Shown: positions 14,415 through 21,290 of the stretch, one piece after another
Layout of the letters: each line of letters opens with the position of its first letter
Numbering within the stretch: position 1 is the stretch's first letter
Assembly: GCA_016199325.1 (NCBI GenBank)
Contig: JACQGW010000025.1
Coordinates: 1-21,396 of the forward strand
Source: Chloroflexota bacterium
GTDB taxonomy: Bacteria; Chloroflexota; Dehalococcoidia; JACQGW01
Reading direction: 5' to 3'
DNA length: 21,396 nt
Translations under genes and position numbers: made by a program
The notes under the pieces: model-generated
Database searches by the model: none
The model's input: only the letters and a program-made list of their open reading frames with translations
What the model was told of the DNA's origin: nothing

Positions 14415-15254
14415 ATGCGCATGCATGTCTCTCGCTGGCTGCGCCGCCTGGCCCTGTACACCGGGGTCCTGGTGGTCTGCGGCGTCGTGTTCTTCCCGAT
14501 CTACTGGATGATCCTGACCTCCATTCGGCCGACTCGCTACACGATGAGCTATCCGCCGGGCTTTCTGCCGAAGGAGACCCGCTGGCAGGCGTACGTCGAG
14601 CTGTTCCAGACGATCCCGATCGCCACATGGCTGCGCAACACCTTCTTCGTCTCGATCGGGACGACGCTGATCTGCCTGACGCTGGCGATTGCCGGCGCCT
14701 ATGCCCTCAGTCGCTTCCGCTGGCGAGGCCGAACGATCTTCGGCTTTGCGCTTCTGGCCACCCAGATGCTCCCCGAAGCGCTCCTCGTCATCCCGATCTT
14801 CATCATCTTCCGGCAGTTGGGCTTGATCGATACGTTGCCGGGGCTGGCGCTCGTCGACGCCGCCTTCGTCGCGCCAATCGGGGTGTGGATCCTCAAGGGC
14901 TTCTTCGACACGGTGCCCGACGAGGTCTGCGAGGCGGCGCTCCTGGACGGCTGCGGGCACCTGGGGGTCCTCTGGCGCATCATCCTCCCGCTGTCGCTGC
15001 CGGCGCTGGTCGCCGTCGGCGTCGTCGCCTTCTTCGACGGCTGGAGCGAGTATCTCTTTGCATCCACGTCGATCACGACGGCCGAGCGATGGGTCGCATC
15101 GATCGGGCTCGCTTCCTTCATCGGCGAGCTGGCAACGCCGATCGAGCGCGTCCTCGCGGGCGCCACGGTGTTCACCGTCCCGCCGATCTTGTTCTATCTG
15201 CTGATGCAGCGCTACATCGTCGGCGGTCTGACCGGCGGGGCGGTGAAGGGATGA
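14415..15254 (+). CDS. ABC transporter permease, MalG/UgpE type
   Basis: The 279-residue inner-membrane protein has about six hydrophobic helices. The N-terminal segment before helix 1 is short and Arg-rich (MRMHVSRWLRRL). The EAA loop is EAALLDGCGHLGVLWRIILP. It pairs with the permease just upstream to form the transmembrane channel. GGAGG at the end of the previous gene is eight bases from this ATG, suggesting coupled translation. An in-frame ATG at 14421 is an alternative start. The CoA-transferase gene begins 24 bases after its stop. Confidence 0.96.
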   Translation: MRMHVSRWLRRLALYTGVLVVCGVVFFPIYWMILTSIRPTRYTMSYPPGFLPKETRWQAYVELFQTIPIATWLRNTFFVSIGTTLICLTLAIAGAYALSRFRWRGRTIFGFALLATQMLPEALLVIPIFIIFRQLGLIDTLPGLALVDAAFVAPIGVWILKGFFDTVPDEVCEAALLDGCGHLGVLWRIILPLSLPALVAVGVVAFFDGWSEYLFASTSITTAERWVASIGLASFIGELATPIERVLAGATVFTVPPILFYLLMQRYIVGGLTGGAVKG

Positions 15255-15278
15255 GCGCGGGCGCGACGAGGGACTGCC

Positions 15279-16565
15279 GTGGCTGACGTGCTCGCAGGGA
15301 TCCGGGTCCTCGACTTCACCATCTGGCTCTTCGGCCCGAGCTGCACCCAGGTGCTGGGCGACTTCGGGGCCGAGGTCATCAAGGTGGAGCCGCCCGGCGG
15401 CGAGCCGGGGCGGTCGGTCGGGCTCGGGCGGGCCACGGCCCACGGGGTGGACACCCATTTCCTGGCCCGCAATCGGAACAAGCAGAGCATCTGCGTCGAC
15501 CTGCGCCGGCCGGCGAGCCGGCCGATCCTCGCCCGGCTCGTCGCAACGTGCGACGTCGCCGTTCAGAACTACCGCCCCGGCGTTGCGGAGCGCCTCGGCC
15601 TGACCTACGAGGAGCTTGCCCGGATCAACCCGCGCCTGATCTACGCCGCCGGCAGCGGCTATGGTCTGACCGGGCCCTACGCCGGCCGCGGCGGCCAGGA
15701 CCGCGCGGCGCAAGCGATCTCTGGCCTGATGAGCGCGTCCGGCGACCCGGAATGGCCGCCGGTGCCGATGCAGGCTTCGATTATCGACTTCATGGGCGGC
15801 ATGCTGCTGGTTCAGGGAGTGCTGCTGGCACTGCTGGCCAGAGAGCAGACGGGGAAAGGCCAGCGTGTCGACGTCTCGCTCCTGGAGAGCGCGATGGCCG
15901 CCGCGATCGAGCCATGCACCCACTACCTGAATACCGGCGAGGTCCTGGGCAAGCGCGTGGATCCCATGTACGAGGTTTATCAGACCAGCGATTCCTATGT
16001 ACAACTGGTGACGACGTTCGTGCGCGGGGGCAAGCCGCTGCCGCTGCTGTGCGGCGTTCTGGAGATCGAGGACCTCTCCCAGGACCCGCGGTTTGCGACA
16101 CCGGCGGCGATGCAGGAGCACGCCAGGGAGCTGCGAGCGGTTCTCCAGGCGGCCTTCCGGCGCCGGACGACGGCGGAATGGGTGCAGCGCCTGAACGAGA
16201 AGGACATCATCGGCGCGCCGGTGTACAACTATCGCGAGGTTTTCCAGGACCCGCAGGTCCGGCACAACGGCCCGGTGATTGCGGTCGAGCACCCGGAGAT
16301 CGGCACGGTCAAGCTGCTGGACAATCCGGTGAAGCTCTCTGAGACGCCGGGGCAGATTCGCCGGCCGCCGCCGGCCGTCGGACAGCATACCGACGACGTG
16401 CTGGCCGGACTCGGCTTCTCCGCCGAGGAGATCGCGGCGTTCCGAGCGGAGGGGGTCGTCGCCCAGGCAGCTTCCAGAGAGGTCGAACCGCCAAGACGCC
16501 AGGGTCGCCAAGAAAGACGCCAAGAGGAGAACTCGAACGAGCTCGGGGGAACGCTGTCATGCTGA
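15279..16565 (+). CDS. Class III CoA-transferase (CaiB/BaiF family), copy A, with repeat-derived C-terminus
   Basis: The 428-residue protein moves CoA between carboxylic acids. The N-terminal GIRVLDFT and GAEVIKVEPPGG, then NYRPGVAERLGL and GYGLTGPYAGRGGQD, are family hallmarks. The catalytic Asp is Asp170 in SIIDFMGG, aligned with the formyl-CoA transferase nucleophile. The C-terminal domain ends with RRPPPAVGQHTDDVLAGLG. The GTG start has GAGGGA a few bases upstream. The natural end is probably EGVV at residue 394, as in the second copy downstream, which stops at QGVV. Residues 395-428 (34 residues, Arg/Gln/Glu-rich) are encoded by dispersed repeat DNA, and the stop lies in the next palindrome. 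The acid substrate is unknown. Confidence 0.95.
   Translation: MADVLAGIRVLDFTIWLFGPSCTQVLGDFGAEVIKVEPPGGEPGRSVGLGRATAHGVDTHFLARNRNKQSICVDLRRPASRPILARLVATCDVAVQNYRPGVAERLGLTYEELARINPRLIYAAGSGYGLTGPYAGRGGQDRAAQAISGLMSASGDPEWPPVPMQASIIDFMGGMLLVQGVLLALLAREQTGKGQRVDVSLLESAMAAAIEPCTHYLNTGEVLGKRVDPMYEVYQTSDSYVQLVTTFVRGGKPLPLLCGVLEIEDLSQDPRFATPAAMQEHARELRAVLQAAFRRRTTAEWVQRLNEKDIIGAPVYNYREVFQDPQVRHNGPVIAVEHPEIGTVKLLDNPVKLSETPGQIRRPPPAVGQHTDDVLAGLGFSAEEIAAFRAEGVVAQAASREVEPPRRQGRQERRQEENSNELGGTLSC
16484..16527. repeat. ACGCCAAGG-type dispersed repeat, copy 1, inside the CoA-transferase 3' end
   Basis: It begins CGAACCGCCAAGACGCCAGG and continues with CGCCAAGAAAGACGCCAAGA-type steps of about nine bases. 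The reverse complement of the segment at 16772-16806 (CGAACCGCCAGGACGCC onward) is the same repeat in opposite orientation. It encodes much of the Arg/Gln-rich tail of the CoA-transferase. Confidence 0.85.
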
Positions 16566-16641
16566 GAGCCGCAGCGAAGCATCTCTCCGTTGCGGACAGG
16601 CAGCGCCCGGGGGAGATGCTTCGCTGCGGCTCTCAGCATGA
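16557..16641. repeat. Perfect 29-base inverted repeat (TCATGCTG...GCCGC family), copy 2
   Basis: The arm at 16557-16585 is the exact reverse complement of 16613-16641, with a 27-base loop. The inner half (GCCGCAGCGAAGCATCTC) is identical to copy 1 at 13261; the outer part differs by GAGA versus GG. The stop of CoA-transferase A (16563-16565) is inside the left arm. Confidence 0.97.
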
Positions 16642-16691
16642 CGGAGAAGGGACGCCGCGCTGCGGCTCAGCATGACGGAGAAGGGACGCCG
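16625..16691. repeat. Direct duplication of a partial TCATGCTG-family arm
   Basis: TGCGGCTCTCAGCATGACGG (from 16625) and TGCGGCTCAGCATGACGG (from 16661) are each followed by AGAAGGGACGCCG. The two units differ by a two-base deletion. The second is a lone arm without its partner, showing that the right arm of the hairpin has been copied. Confidence 0.85.
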
Positions 16692-16720
16692 GGAGCGCAA
16701 GGGGACCGCCGGACGCACCA

Positions 16721-16828
16721 CTGGAGCGGTTTGCACAGGGATCGACCAAACGACGAATCGGCATTCCTGGTGTTTTCCTTGGCGTCCTTGGCGTCCTGGC
16801 GGTTCGTCCGTCCAGCAAACCGCTCTAG
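16721..16828. repeat. MITE-like 108-base element with inverted ends
   Basis: CTGGAGCGGTTTGC (16721-16734) and GCAAACCGCTCTAG (16815-16828) are inverted with 13 of 14 positions matching. The interior contains CCTTGGCGTCCTTGGCGTCC, the ACGCCAAGG repeat on the opposite strand. No transposase is encoded. Target-site duplications could not be identified with certainty. Confidence 0.75.
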
Positions 16829-16868
16829 CCTGCATTATCGCCTGCATTATCGGGAGGAAGCGGACCTG

Positions 16869-17351
16869 ATGCAAGAGTCAGAGATTCTGGCGCGGGCGCG
16901 AGCCGCGGTTGGCGCCGAGAGCCCGCCGTACGCGTTCGCCGTCGAAGAGGGGGCGCTGCGCCGCTTCCTGGACGCCACCGGCGCGCCTGGTCATGGACGC
17001 GCTGGCGTGGAATCGGCGCCGTCCGAGGACGGCGGCGCCATCGCGCCGCCCACCTTCTTCTGCCCCGATGCGCTGGCGATGGCCGGCCAGACCATCGGCC
17101 TGGCGTTCCCGACGACGCCGTACGAGCACGCCATCGACGGTGGATCCGAGTGGGAGCTCTTCGAGCCGGTCCGGGTCGGGGACCGGCTCACGATGACGGC
17201 GAAAATCGCCGACGTGACCGAGAAGCGCGGCTCGGCCGGCACCGGCCACATGCTGCTCACGACCATCGAGGTCGTGTGCCACAACCAGCGTGGGGCGCTG
17301 GTGGGAATCGTCCGGGGGACACTTATCAACTACGAAGGCGGTGGAGCGTGA
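16869..17351 (+). CDS. FAS1-like (N-terminal hotdog) dehydratase subunit
   Basis: The 160-residue protein matches the N-terminal MaoC/FAS1-like dehydratase domain. Landmarks are APPTFFCPDALAMAG, GGSEWELFEPVRVGDRLTM and a terminal VGIVRGTLINYEGG. It lacks the catalytic D-x4-H motif of hydratases, which the next protein has, so the two probably form a heterodimer like HadA-HadB or ChsH1-ChsH2. GGGAGGA lies upstream of the ATG at 16869. An open frame reaches back to 16590 but that part is repeat DNA. Its TGA overlaps the GTG of the next gene (GTGA), supporting a 1:1 complex. The substrate is presumably an enoyl- or 3-hydroxyacyl-type CoA ester. Confidence 0.92.
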   Translation: MQESEILARARAAVGAESPPYAFAVEEGALRRFLDATGAPGHGRAGVESAPSEDGGAIAPPTFFCPDALAMAGQTIGLAFPTTPYEHAIDGGSEWELFEPVRVGDRLTMTAKIADVTEKRGSAGTGHMLLTTIEVVCHNQRGALVGIVRGTLINYEGGGA

Positions 17352-17809
17352 CGACCGCGCGTGGAACGGCGACAGCGGCGCAGCTCTTCTTCGAGGACGT
17401 CGCCGTTGGGATGCTCCTGCCCACCGGGGTCAAGGGGCCGGTCAGGCTGAAGGACCTCGTGAAGTGGGCAGGCGCCATTGAGGACTACAACGAGATCCAC
17501 TTCGACGCCGATTTCGCGCAGGCGCGCGGCCTGCCGGGCCCGATCATCCACGGGCCGCTCAAAGCCGCCGTCCTGGCGCAGATGCTGGTGGACTGGATCG
17601 GTCCGGCGGGGATCCTGAAGAAGCTCGCCTGCCAGTATCGGCGCATGGACGTGGTCGGCGAAACGCTGACGTATCGGGGCAGAGTCACGAAAACGGCCGT
17701 CGAGAACGGCGAGTATCTGGTCGAATGCCTGGTCTGGGTGGAGAACAGCCGGGGCGAGGTGACCACCCGGGGCAGCGCGCTGGTCGCCCTGCCGGGGCGG
17801 GGCGGCTGA
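17348..17809 (+). CDS. MaoC-like (R)-hydratase/dehydratase subunit
   Basis: The 153-residue hotdog protein carries the catalytic hydratase motif: Asp46 and His51 in DYNEIHFDADFA, followed by GLPGPIIHGPL. Members of this family add water to, or remove it from, a CoA-bound double bond. The GTG start overlaps the previous stop by four bases; an upstream open frame to 17150 lies within the preceding gene. It pairs with the FAS1-like subunit. In Chloroflexus, MaoC and FAS1-like hydratases with a class III CoA-transferase process mesaconyl-CoA esters, so a similar branched C5 or related acid is possible, but this is an analogy only. A heptamer repeat follows its stop. Confidence 0.93.
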   Translation: MTTARGTATAAQLFFEDVAVGMLLPTGVKGPVRLKDLVKWAGAIEDYNEIHFDADFAQARGLPGPIIHGPLKAAVLAQMLVDWIGPAGILKKLACQYRRMDVVGETLTYRGRVTKTAVENGEYLVECLVWVENSRGEVTTRGSALVALPGRGG

Positions 17810-17828
17810 AGGCGATGACACCCATGAT

Positions 17829-17866
17829 GCGTCATGCGTCATACGTCAAGCGTCAGGCGTCAGGCG
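17829..17866. repeat. Heptamer repeat array (GCGTCAT family), copy 2
   Basis: Five consecutive heptamers read GCGTCAT, GCGTCAT, ACGTCAA, GCGTCAG and GCGTCAG (17829-17863). The same heptamer words form the array after murI at 10266. It begins about 20 bases after the MaoC stop, within the gap before CoA-transferase B. Confidence 0.85.
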
Positions 17867-17906
17867 GGGGGGTGGCTGAGAGCGAGGACGCCGAAGGGGG
17901 CAGCAG

Positions 17907-19130
17907 GTGAGTGAGCTACGAGCGTTCCGGGAACCCGGGCACGGCAGGGAGCCGCTGCGGGGCATCCGCGTGCTGAGCTTTGCCCAGCTCCTCCTGGCCC
18001 CACGGGCGGTGCAGATGCTTGGCGACCTGGGCGCCGAGGTGATCAAGGTCGAGCGTCCAGGCGTCGGCGCCTGGGAGCGGCAGAACTCGACGGCGAACTA
18101 CTGGATCGACGGCGTCAGCCTTTTCGCCCTCGGGGTCAATCGGAATCAGCGGAGCCTGACGCTCAACCTGAAGGATCCCCAGGGCGCCGCCATCGCCCGC
18201 CGGCTCGTCGCCTGGGCCGACGTGCTCGTCGAGAATTATCGGCCGGGGGTCATGGAACGGCTCGGGCTCGGCTACGAGCAGCTTCGGGAGCTGAACCCCC
18301 GGCTCATCTACGCGACCGGCTGCGGATATGGGTCGTCCGGCCCCTATCGGGACAAGCCGGGGCAGGATCTCCTGGTGCAGGCGCTCGGGGGCATGACGTG
18401 GCTGACCGGTCGGCGGTCAGACCCGCCGGTGCCCATGGGCGTTCCCGTTGCCGACATGCATGGCGGAACGCTGCTCGCCCTGGCGATCGTGACCGCGCTG
18501 TTCCATCGTGAGCGGACCGGGGAGGGCCAGCGCCTGGAGGTCGACCTGCTCAGCTCCGTCATCGACCTGCAGATGGAGCCCGCGACGGTGTACCTCAACG
18601 GCGGGGCGCTCCAGCGAAGCGCCACCGGTATCGCCGACACGTTCCACGCCGGCCCTTACGGCGTCTATCGCTCGCGGGATGGATTCCTCGCGCTCTCCCT
18701 GGTGGACCTCTCGGAGCTCGCGGAGCTGCTGAGTCTGGATGCGCTCGGGCACGAGCGATTCCGGCGGCCTGGCGCAGCGTTCGACCTGCGTGACGAGATC
18801 TACGATCTGGTGGCGCCGGTCATCGCCGAGAAGCCGACCCGGTACTGGATCGAGAAGCTGGAGCCGCACGACGTGTGGTGTGCCGAAGTCCGCGGCTATG
18901 CCGAGGTGTTCGCCGATCCGCAGGTCGAGCAGAACCAGATGGTTATCGAGGTCGAGCATCCCCGCCTGGGGCCGTTGCGGTTCACGGGCCTGCCGATGCG
19001 CTTCAGCGGCTCGCCCGGCTCGATCCGCCTGCCACCGCCGGACGTCGGCGAGCACACGGATCCTATTCTTCAGGCGCTCGGCATGACCGAGAAGGAGATT
19101 GCGGCGCTACGCGCCCAGGGCGTCGTCTAG
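17907..19130 (+). CDS. Class III CoA-transferase (CaiB/BaiF family), copy B
   Basis: The 407-residue protein is clearly homologous to the CoA-transferase 1.3 kb upstream (shared GAEVIKVE, NYRPGVMERLGLGY, GYGSSGPYRDKPGQD and a matching C-terminus) but divergent, so it is probably not a recent duplicate. The catalytic Asp is Asp183 in VADMHGG. The protein ends EIAALRAQGVV, the usual family end. The GTG start at 17907 follows a G-rich stretch at a plausible distance. Two class III transferases bracketing a dehydratase pair could either form a two-subunit enzyme or act in sequence: one activating the imported acid, the other moving CoA between carboxyl groups or to another acceptor. Confidence 0.95.
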   Translation: MSELRAFREPGHGREPLRGIRVLSFAQLLLAPRAVQMLGDLGAEVIKVERPGVGAWERQNSTANYWIDGVSLFALGVNRNQRSLTLNLKDPQGAAIARRLVAWADVLVENYRPGVMERLGLGYEQLRELNPRLIYATGCGYGSSGPYRDKPGQDLLVQALGGMTWLTGRRSDPPVPMGVPVADMHGGTLLALAIVTALFHRERTGEGQRLEVDLLSSVIDLQMEPATVYLNGGALQRSATGIADTFHAGPYGVYRSRDGFLALSLVDLSELAELLSLDALGHERFRRPGAAFDLRDEIYDLVAPVIAEKPTRYWIEKLEPHDVWCAEVRGYAEVFADPQVEQNQMVIEVEHPRLGPLRFTGLPMRFSGSPGSIRLPPPDVGEHTDPILQALGMTEKEIAALRAQGVV

Positions 19131-19155
19131 CAAACACCAATCGAGAGAGTAGGGT

Positions 19156-20097
19156 ATGACACATAGCTACTTCGTCACGGGGGGCGCCGGGTTCATTGGC
19201 GCCCACGTCGTCGCTCAGCTCGTCGCCGCCGGCCGGCCGGTCACGTCGTATGATCTGCGCGCCGATTCGGCCTTTCTTCGGGAAGTCGTGCCGTCGGGTG
19301 TCACCTGCGTCCAGGGCGACGTCCTCGACCTGCCGCGGCTGCTCGGGGCGGTCCAGGCATCGAAAGCCGATACGCTCATCCACCTTGCCTCGCCCCTGAG
19401 CACGGTCACCGAGAGCAATCCGTGGCTGGCCGTACACGCCATGGTCGTCGCCCAGGTCAACGTGCTCGAATCGGCCAGACTGCTGGACCTGCGGAAGATC
19501 GTCTGGGCCAGCTCGATGGGCGTCTGGGGGCCGCCACACCGCTACCCGGAGGGGCAGGTGTTCGAGAACTCGCCCCATTATCCGGAGCGGCTCTACGGCC
19601 TGTGCAAGTCCTTCGACGAAGGACTGAGCCGCCACTATCGCAAGCAGTTCGGCGTCGTCAGCGTCGGCCTGCGCTACACGGCCGTCTATGGGCCGGGACG
19701 CGAGCGAGGGGCAGCGCTCTTCATGAAGGACCTCGTCACCAGACCGGTGCGCGGCGAGGTATGCCGGCTCCCGTTTGCCGACGATCCGCTGAACTGGCTC
19801 TACGTCAAAGACGCGGCCACCGCCACGGTGCTGTGCGCCGAGACCGACGTGGAGCTCCCCGACGCCGTCAACCTCTCGGGTGAGGTGGCGACGGTGCGCC
19901 AGGCAGCCGCCATCGTCGCCGAGCTCGTGCCGTCGGCGTCGTTCGAGCTCGAAGGCGGCAGCTACGGCACGCCCGCCGAGATCGAGGCCCCCGTGATCCG
20001 TGAGCGACTGGGTTTCCAGCCGCAGTACTCGCTTCGGGCCGGGCTGGCCGAGCTGGTCCAGTGGGAGCGCGAGCACGCGCGAGGAGTCCTTGCATGA
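19156..20097 (+). CDS. NAD(P)-dependent epimerase/dehydratase (extended SDR)
   Basis: The 313-residue Rossmann enzyme has the nucleotide-binding TGGAGFIGAH at residues 8-17. The catalytic triad is visible as Ser119/Ser120 in WASSMGVWG and Tyr147/Lys151 in YGLCK. Asp33 after the second strand (TSYDLRAD) favours NAD. Family members oxidise, epimerise or dehydrate sugars and sugar nucleotides, and some act as sugar or uronate dehydrogenases. GAGAG lies a short distance upstream of the ATG. Its stop overlaps the start of the next gene (ATGA), so the two are likely translated together. The location at the end of a transporter and CoA-enzyme cluster suggests a catabolic rather than cell-wall role. 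Confidence 0.94.
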   Translation: MTHSYFVTGGAGFIGAHVVAQLVAAGRPVTSYDLRADSAFLREVVPSGVTCVQGDVLDLPRLLGAVQASKADTLIHLASPLSTVTESNPWLAVHAMVVAQVNVLESARLLDLRKIVWASSMGVWGPPHRYPEGQVFENSPHYPERLYGLCKSFDEGLSRHYRKQFGVVSVGLRYTAVYGPGRERGAALFMKDLVTRPVRGEVCRLPFADDPLNWLYVKDAATATVLCAETDVELPDAVNLSGEVATVRQAAAIVAELVPSASFELEGGSYGTPAEIEAPVIRERLGFQPQYSLRAGLAELVQWEREHARGVLA

Positions 20098-20921
20098 AAC
20101 TCTCCCTCTCGGTCCGCATTGCCGAATCGCCGGCGCAGAAGGGCGCGACGGCGATTCCTATCGAGCAACTGGCGCCCCTCGCCCGCGCCTGCGGCTACGA
20201 AGCCATCTGCCTGCGCGCGTCTGTCGTGTCCATCGACTCATCGCCGGAACGAGTCGCCGCAGTCCGGGAGACGCTCGCGACCAACGGGCTCGCCGTCTCC
20301 ATGGTGACCGGCGATACGCAGCTCGCCGCCAATCTGGACGAGCGAGCGGTGCAGGCGATCCGGAACATCACGCCGTACCTCGATCTGGCGGAGCGCCTCG
20401 GCTGCACCCTCCTGCGGGTGATGATGCACACAGAGGCGGACATCCCCTGGGCCCAGCGGGCCGCCGACGAAGCGCGGGAGCGCGGCATAGGGCTCGCCCA
20501 CCAGATCCACCTGGCGACGCTCTGCGAAACAGTGGACGGCGCCCTGGCAACGATCCGAGCCGTCAACCGGCCGAACTTCGGCATCACCTATGAGCCCGCC
20601 AATCTGCTGGCGATGGGCCAGGAGTGGGGAGCCGGGGTCATCGAGCGCCTGGCGCCGCACATCGTCAACGCCTATTTCCAGAACTTCGTGCTCGATCCCG
20701 AGGGGCCGGTGATGTGGGCGATGGTCGGGCGGGGCTGGGATCGCGGGCGCTACCTGCCGCTCTCGGATCCGAGCGGTGTGGCCGTGGAGCCTGTGGTGCA
20801 GGGCCTCAAAGCCATCGGCTACGACGGCTGGTTCACCATTCACCAACCGCTTCGGGAAGGGCTGACCGTCGAGGAGGCCGTCAAGGAGGCGTACAGGGCG
20901 GTCGCGCCGTATCTGGCGTGA
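20094..20921 (+). CDS. Sugar phosphate isomerase/epimerase-like TIM-barrel protein
   Basis: The 275-residue protein has the alternating pattern of the xylose-isomerase-like TIM barrel (AP endonuclease 2 superfamily). The ATG at 20094 overlaps the previous stop and has GAGGAG seven bases upstream. Regions that normally hold the metal ligands are altered: where relatives read LxxENH the sequence is LAHQIH, where they read DPGH it is YEPANLL, and the C-terminal strand reads FTIHQP instead of ending in Glu. The metal site may therefore be rebuilt or absent. It may isomerise or epimerise a sugar made by the preceding SDR, or have a new activity. It is the last supported gene of the cluster. Confidence 0.9.
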   Translation: MKLSLSVRIAESPAQKGATAIPIEQLAPLARACGYEAICLRASVVSIDSSPERVAAVRETLATNGLAVSMVTGDTQLAANLDERAVQAIRNITPYLDLAERLGCTLLRVMMHTEADIPWAQRAADEARERGIGLAHQIHLATLCETVDGALATIRAVNRPNFGITYEPANLLAMGQEWGAGVIERLAPHIVNAYFQNFVLDPEGPVMWAMVGRGWDRGRYLPLSDPSGVAVEPVVQGLKAIGYDGWFTIHQPLREGLTVEEAVKEAYRAVAPYLA

Positions 20922-20931
20922 GAATGGAGCC

Positions 20932-20975
20932 GTCAACGGCTTCGGGGAACGGCTGTCAACGGCTTCGGAGAACGG
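20932..20975. repeat. Tandem pair GTCAACGGCTTCGGRGAACGG
   Basis: Two units at 20932-20952 and 20955-20975 differ at one base (GGG versus GAG). The period is 23 bases. They begin ten bases after the stop of the isomerase-like gene. Confidence 0.9.
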
Positions 20976-21166
20976 ATTGAACGGATGGATGTTCGCCTGT
21001 ATGTCGATGTCCAGACTGATTCTCATGCGTCGGTCGCCGGGGAGCGAACCACGCTGACTGGTGCATGTTTGGTGGATCGCCGGGGCGATGGGTCAACGCC
21101 TCCGTAGCCTAGCTTTCGTGCAACCAGCATCCGACTTGACCAACAAGAGGCCGGCGGCGCCTGGTC

Positions 21167-21290
21167 CGGGAGCGCAGGCGTCTCGCCTGCCGGGGCTGGG
21201 TCGGCGGCGAACAGTGGCGAGCACCTGATGGCGCGAAGGACCAAGCGTTGGAGCCGCCAAACCGGGGCAGGCGGGACGCCTGCGCTCCCG
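21167..21290. repeat. Palindromic dispersed repeat, GGGAGCGCAGGC family, copy 2
   Basis: The left arm (21167-21190, starting CGGGAGCGCAGGCG) and the right arm (21267-21290) are reverse complements with one mismatch. The loop is 76 bases, against about 25 in copy 1 at 3845-3921, so arms are conserved while the loop varies. Confidence 0.92.

Larger units (their letters stand above)
16566..16868. other. Repeat-packed intergenic region between CoA-transferase A and the dehydratase genes
   Basis: This 303-base stretch contains no supported gene. It holds most of the perfect hairpin (to 16641), a direct duplication (16625-16691), a 108-base element with 14-base inverted ends (16721-16828), and a tandem GCCTGCATTATC pair (about 16829-16852). 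The ribosome site GGGAGGA of the next gene follows. Frames open across it are repeat-derived. Confidence 0.8.

Noticed and set aside
13434..16523. A minus-strand open frame of 1029 codons opposite the permeases and CoA-transferase A
   Set aside because: It has low-complexity Arg/Asp/Gln-rich composition, no recognisable domain, and lies opposite three well-supported genes. High GC content makes such antisense frames common.
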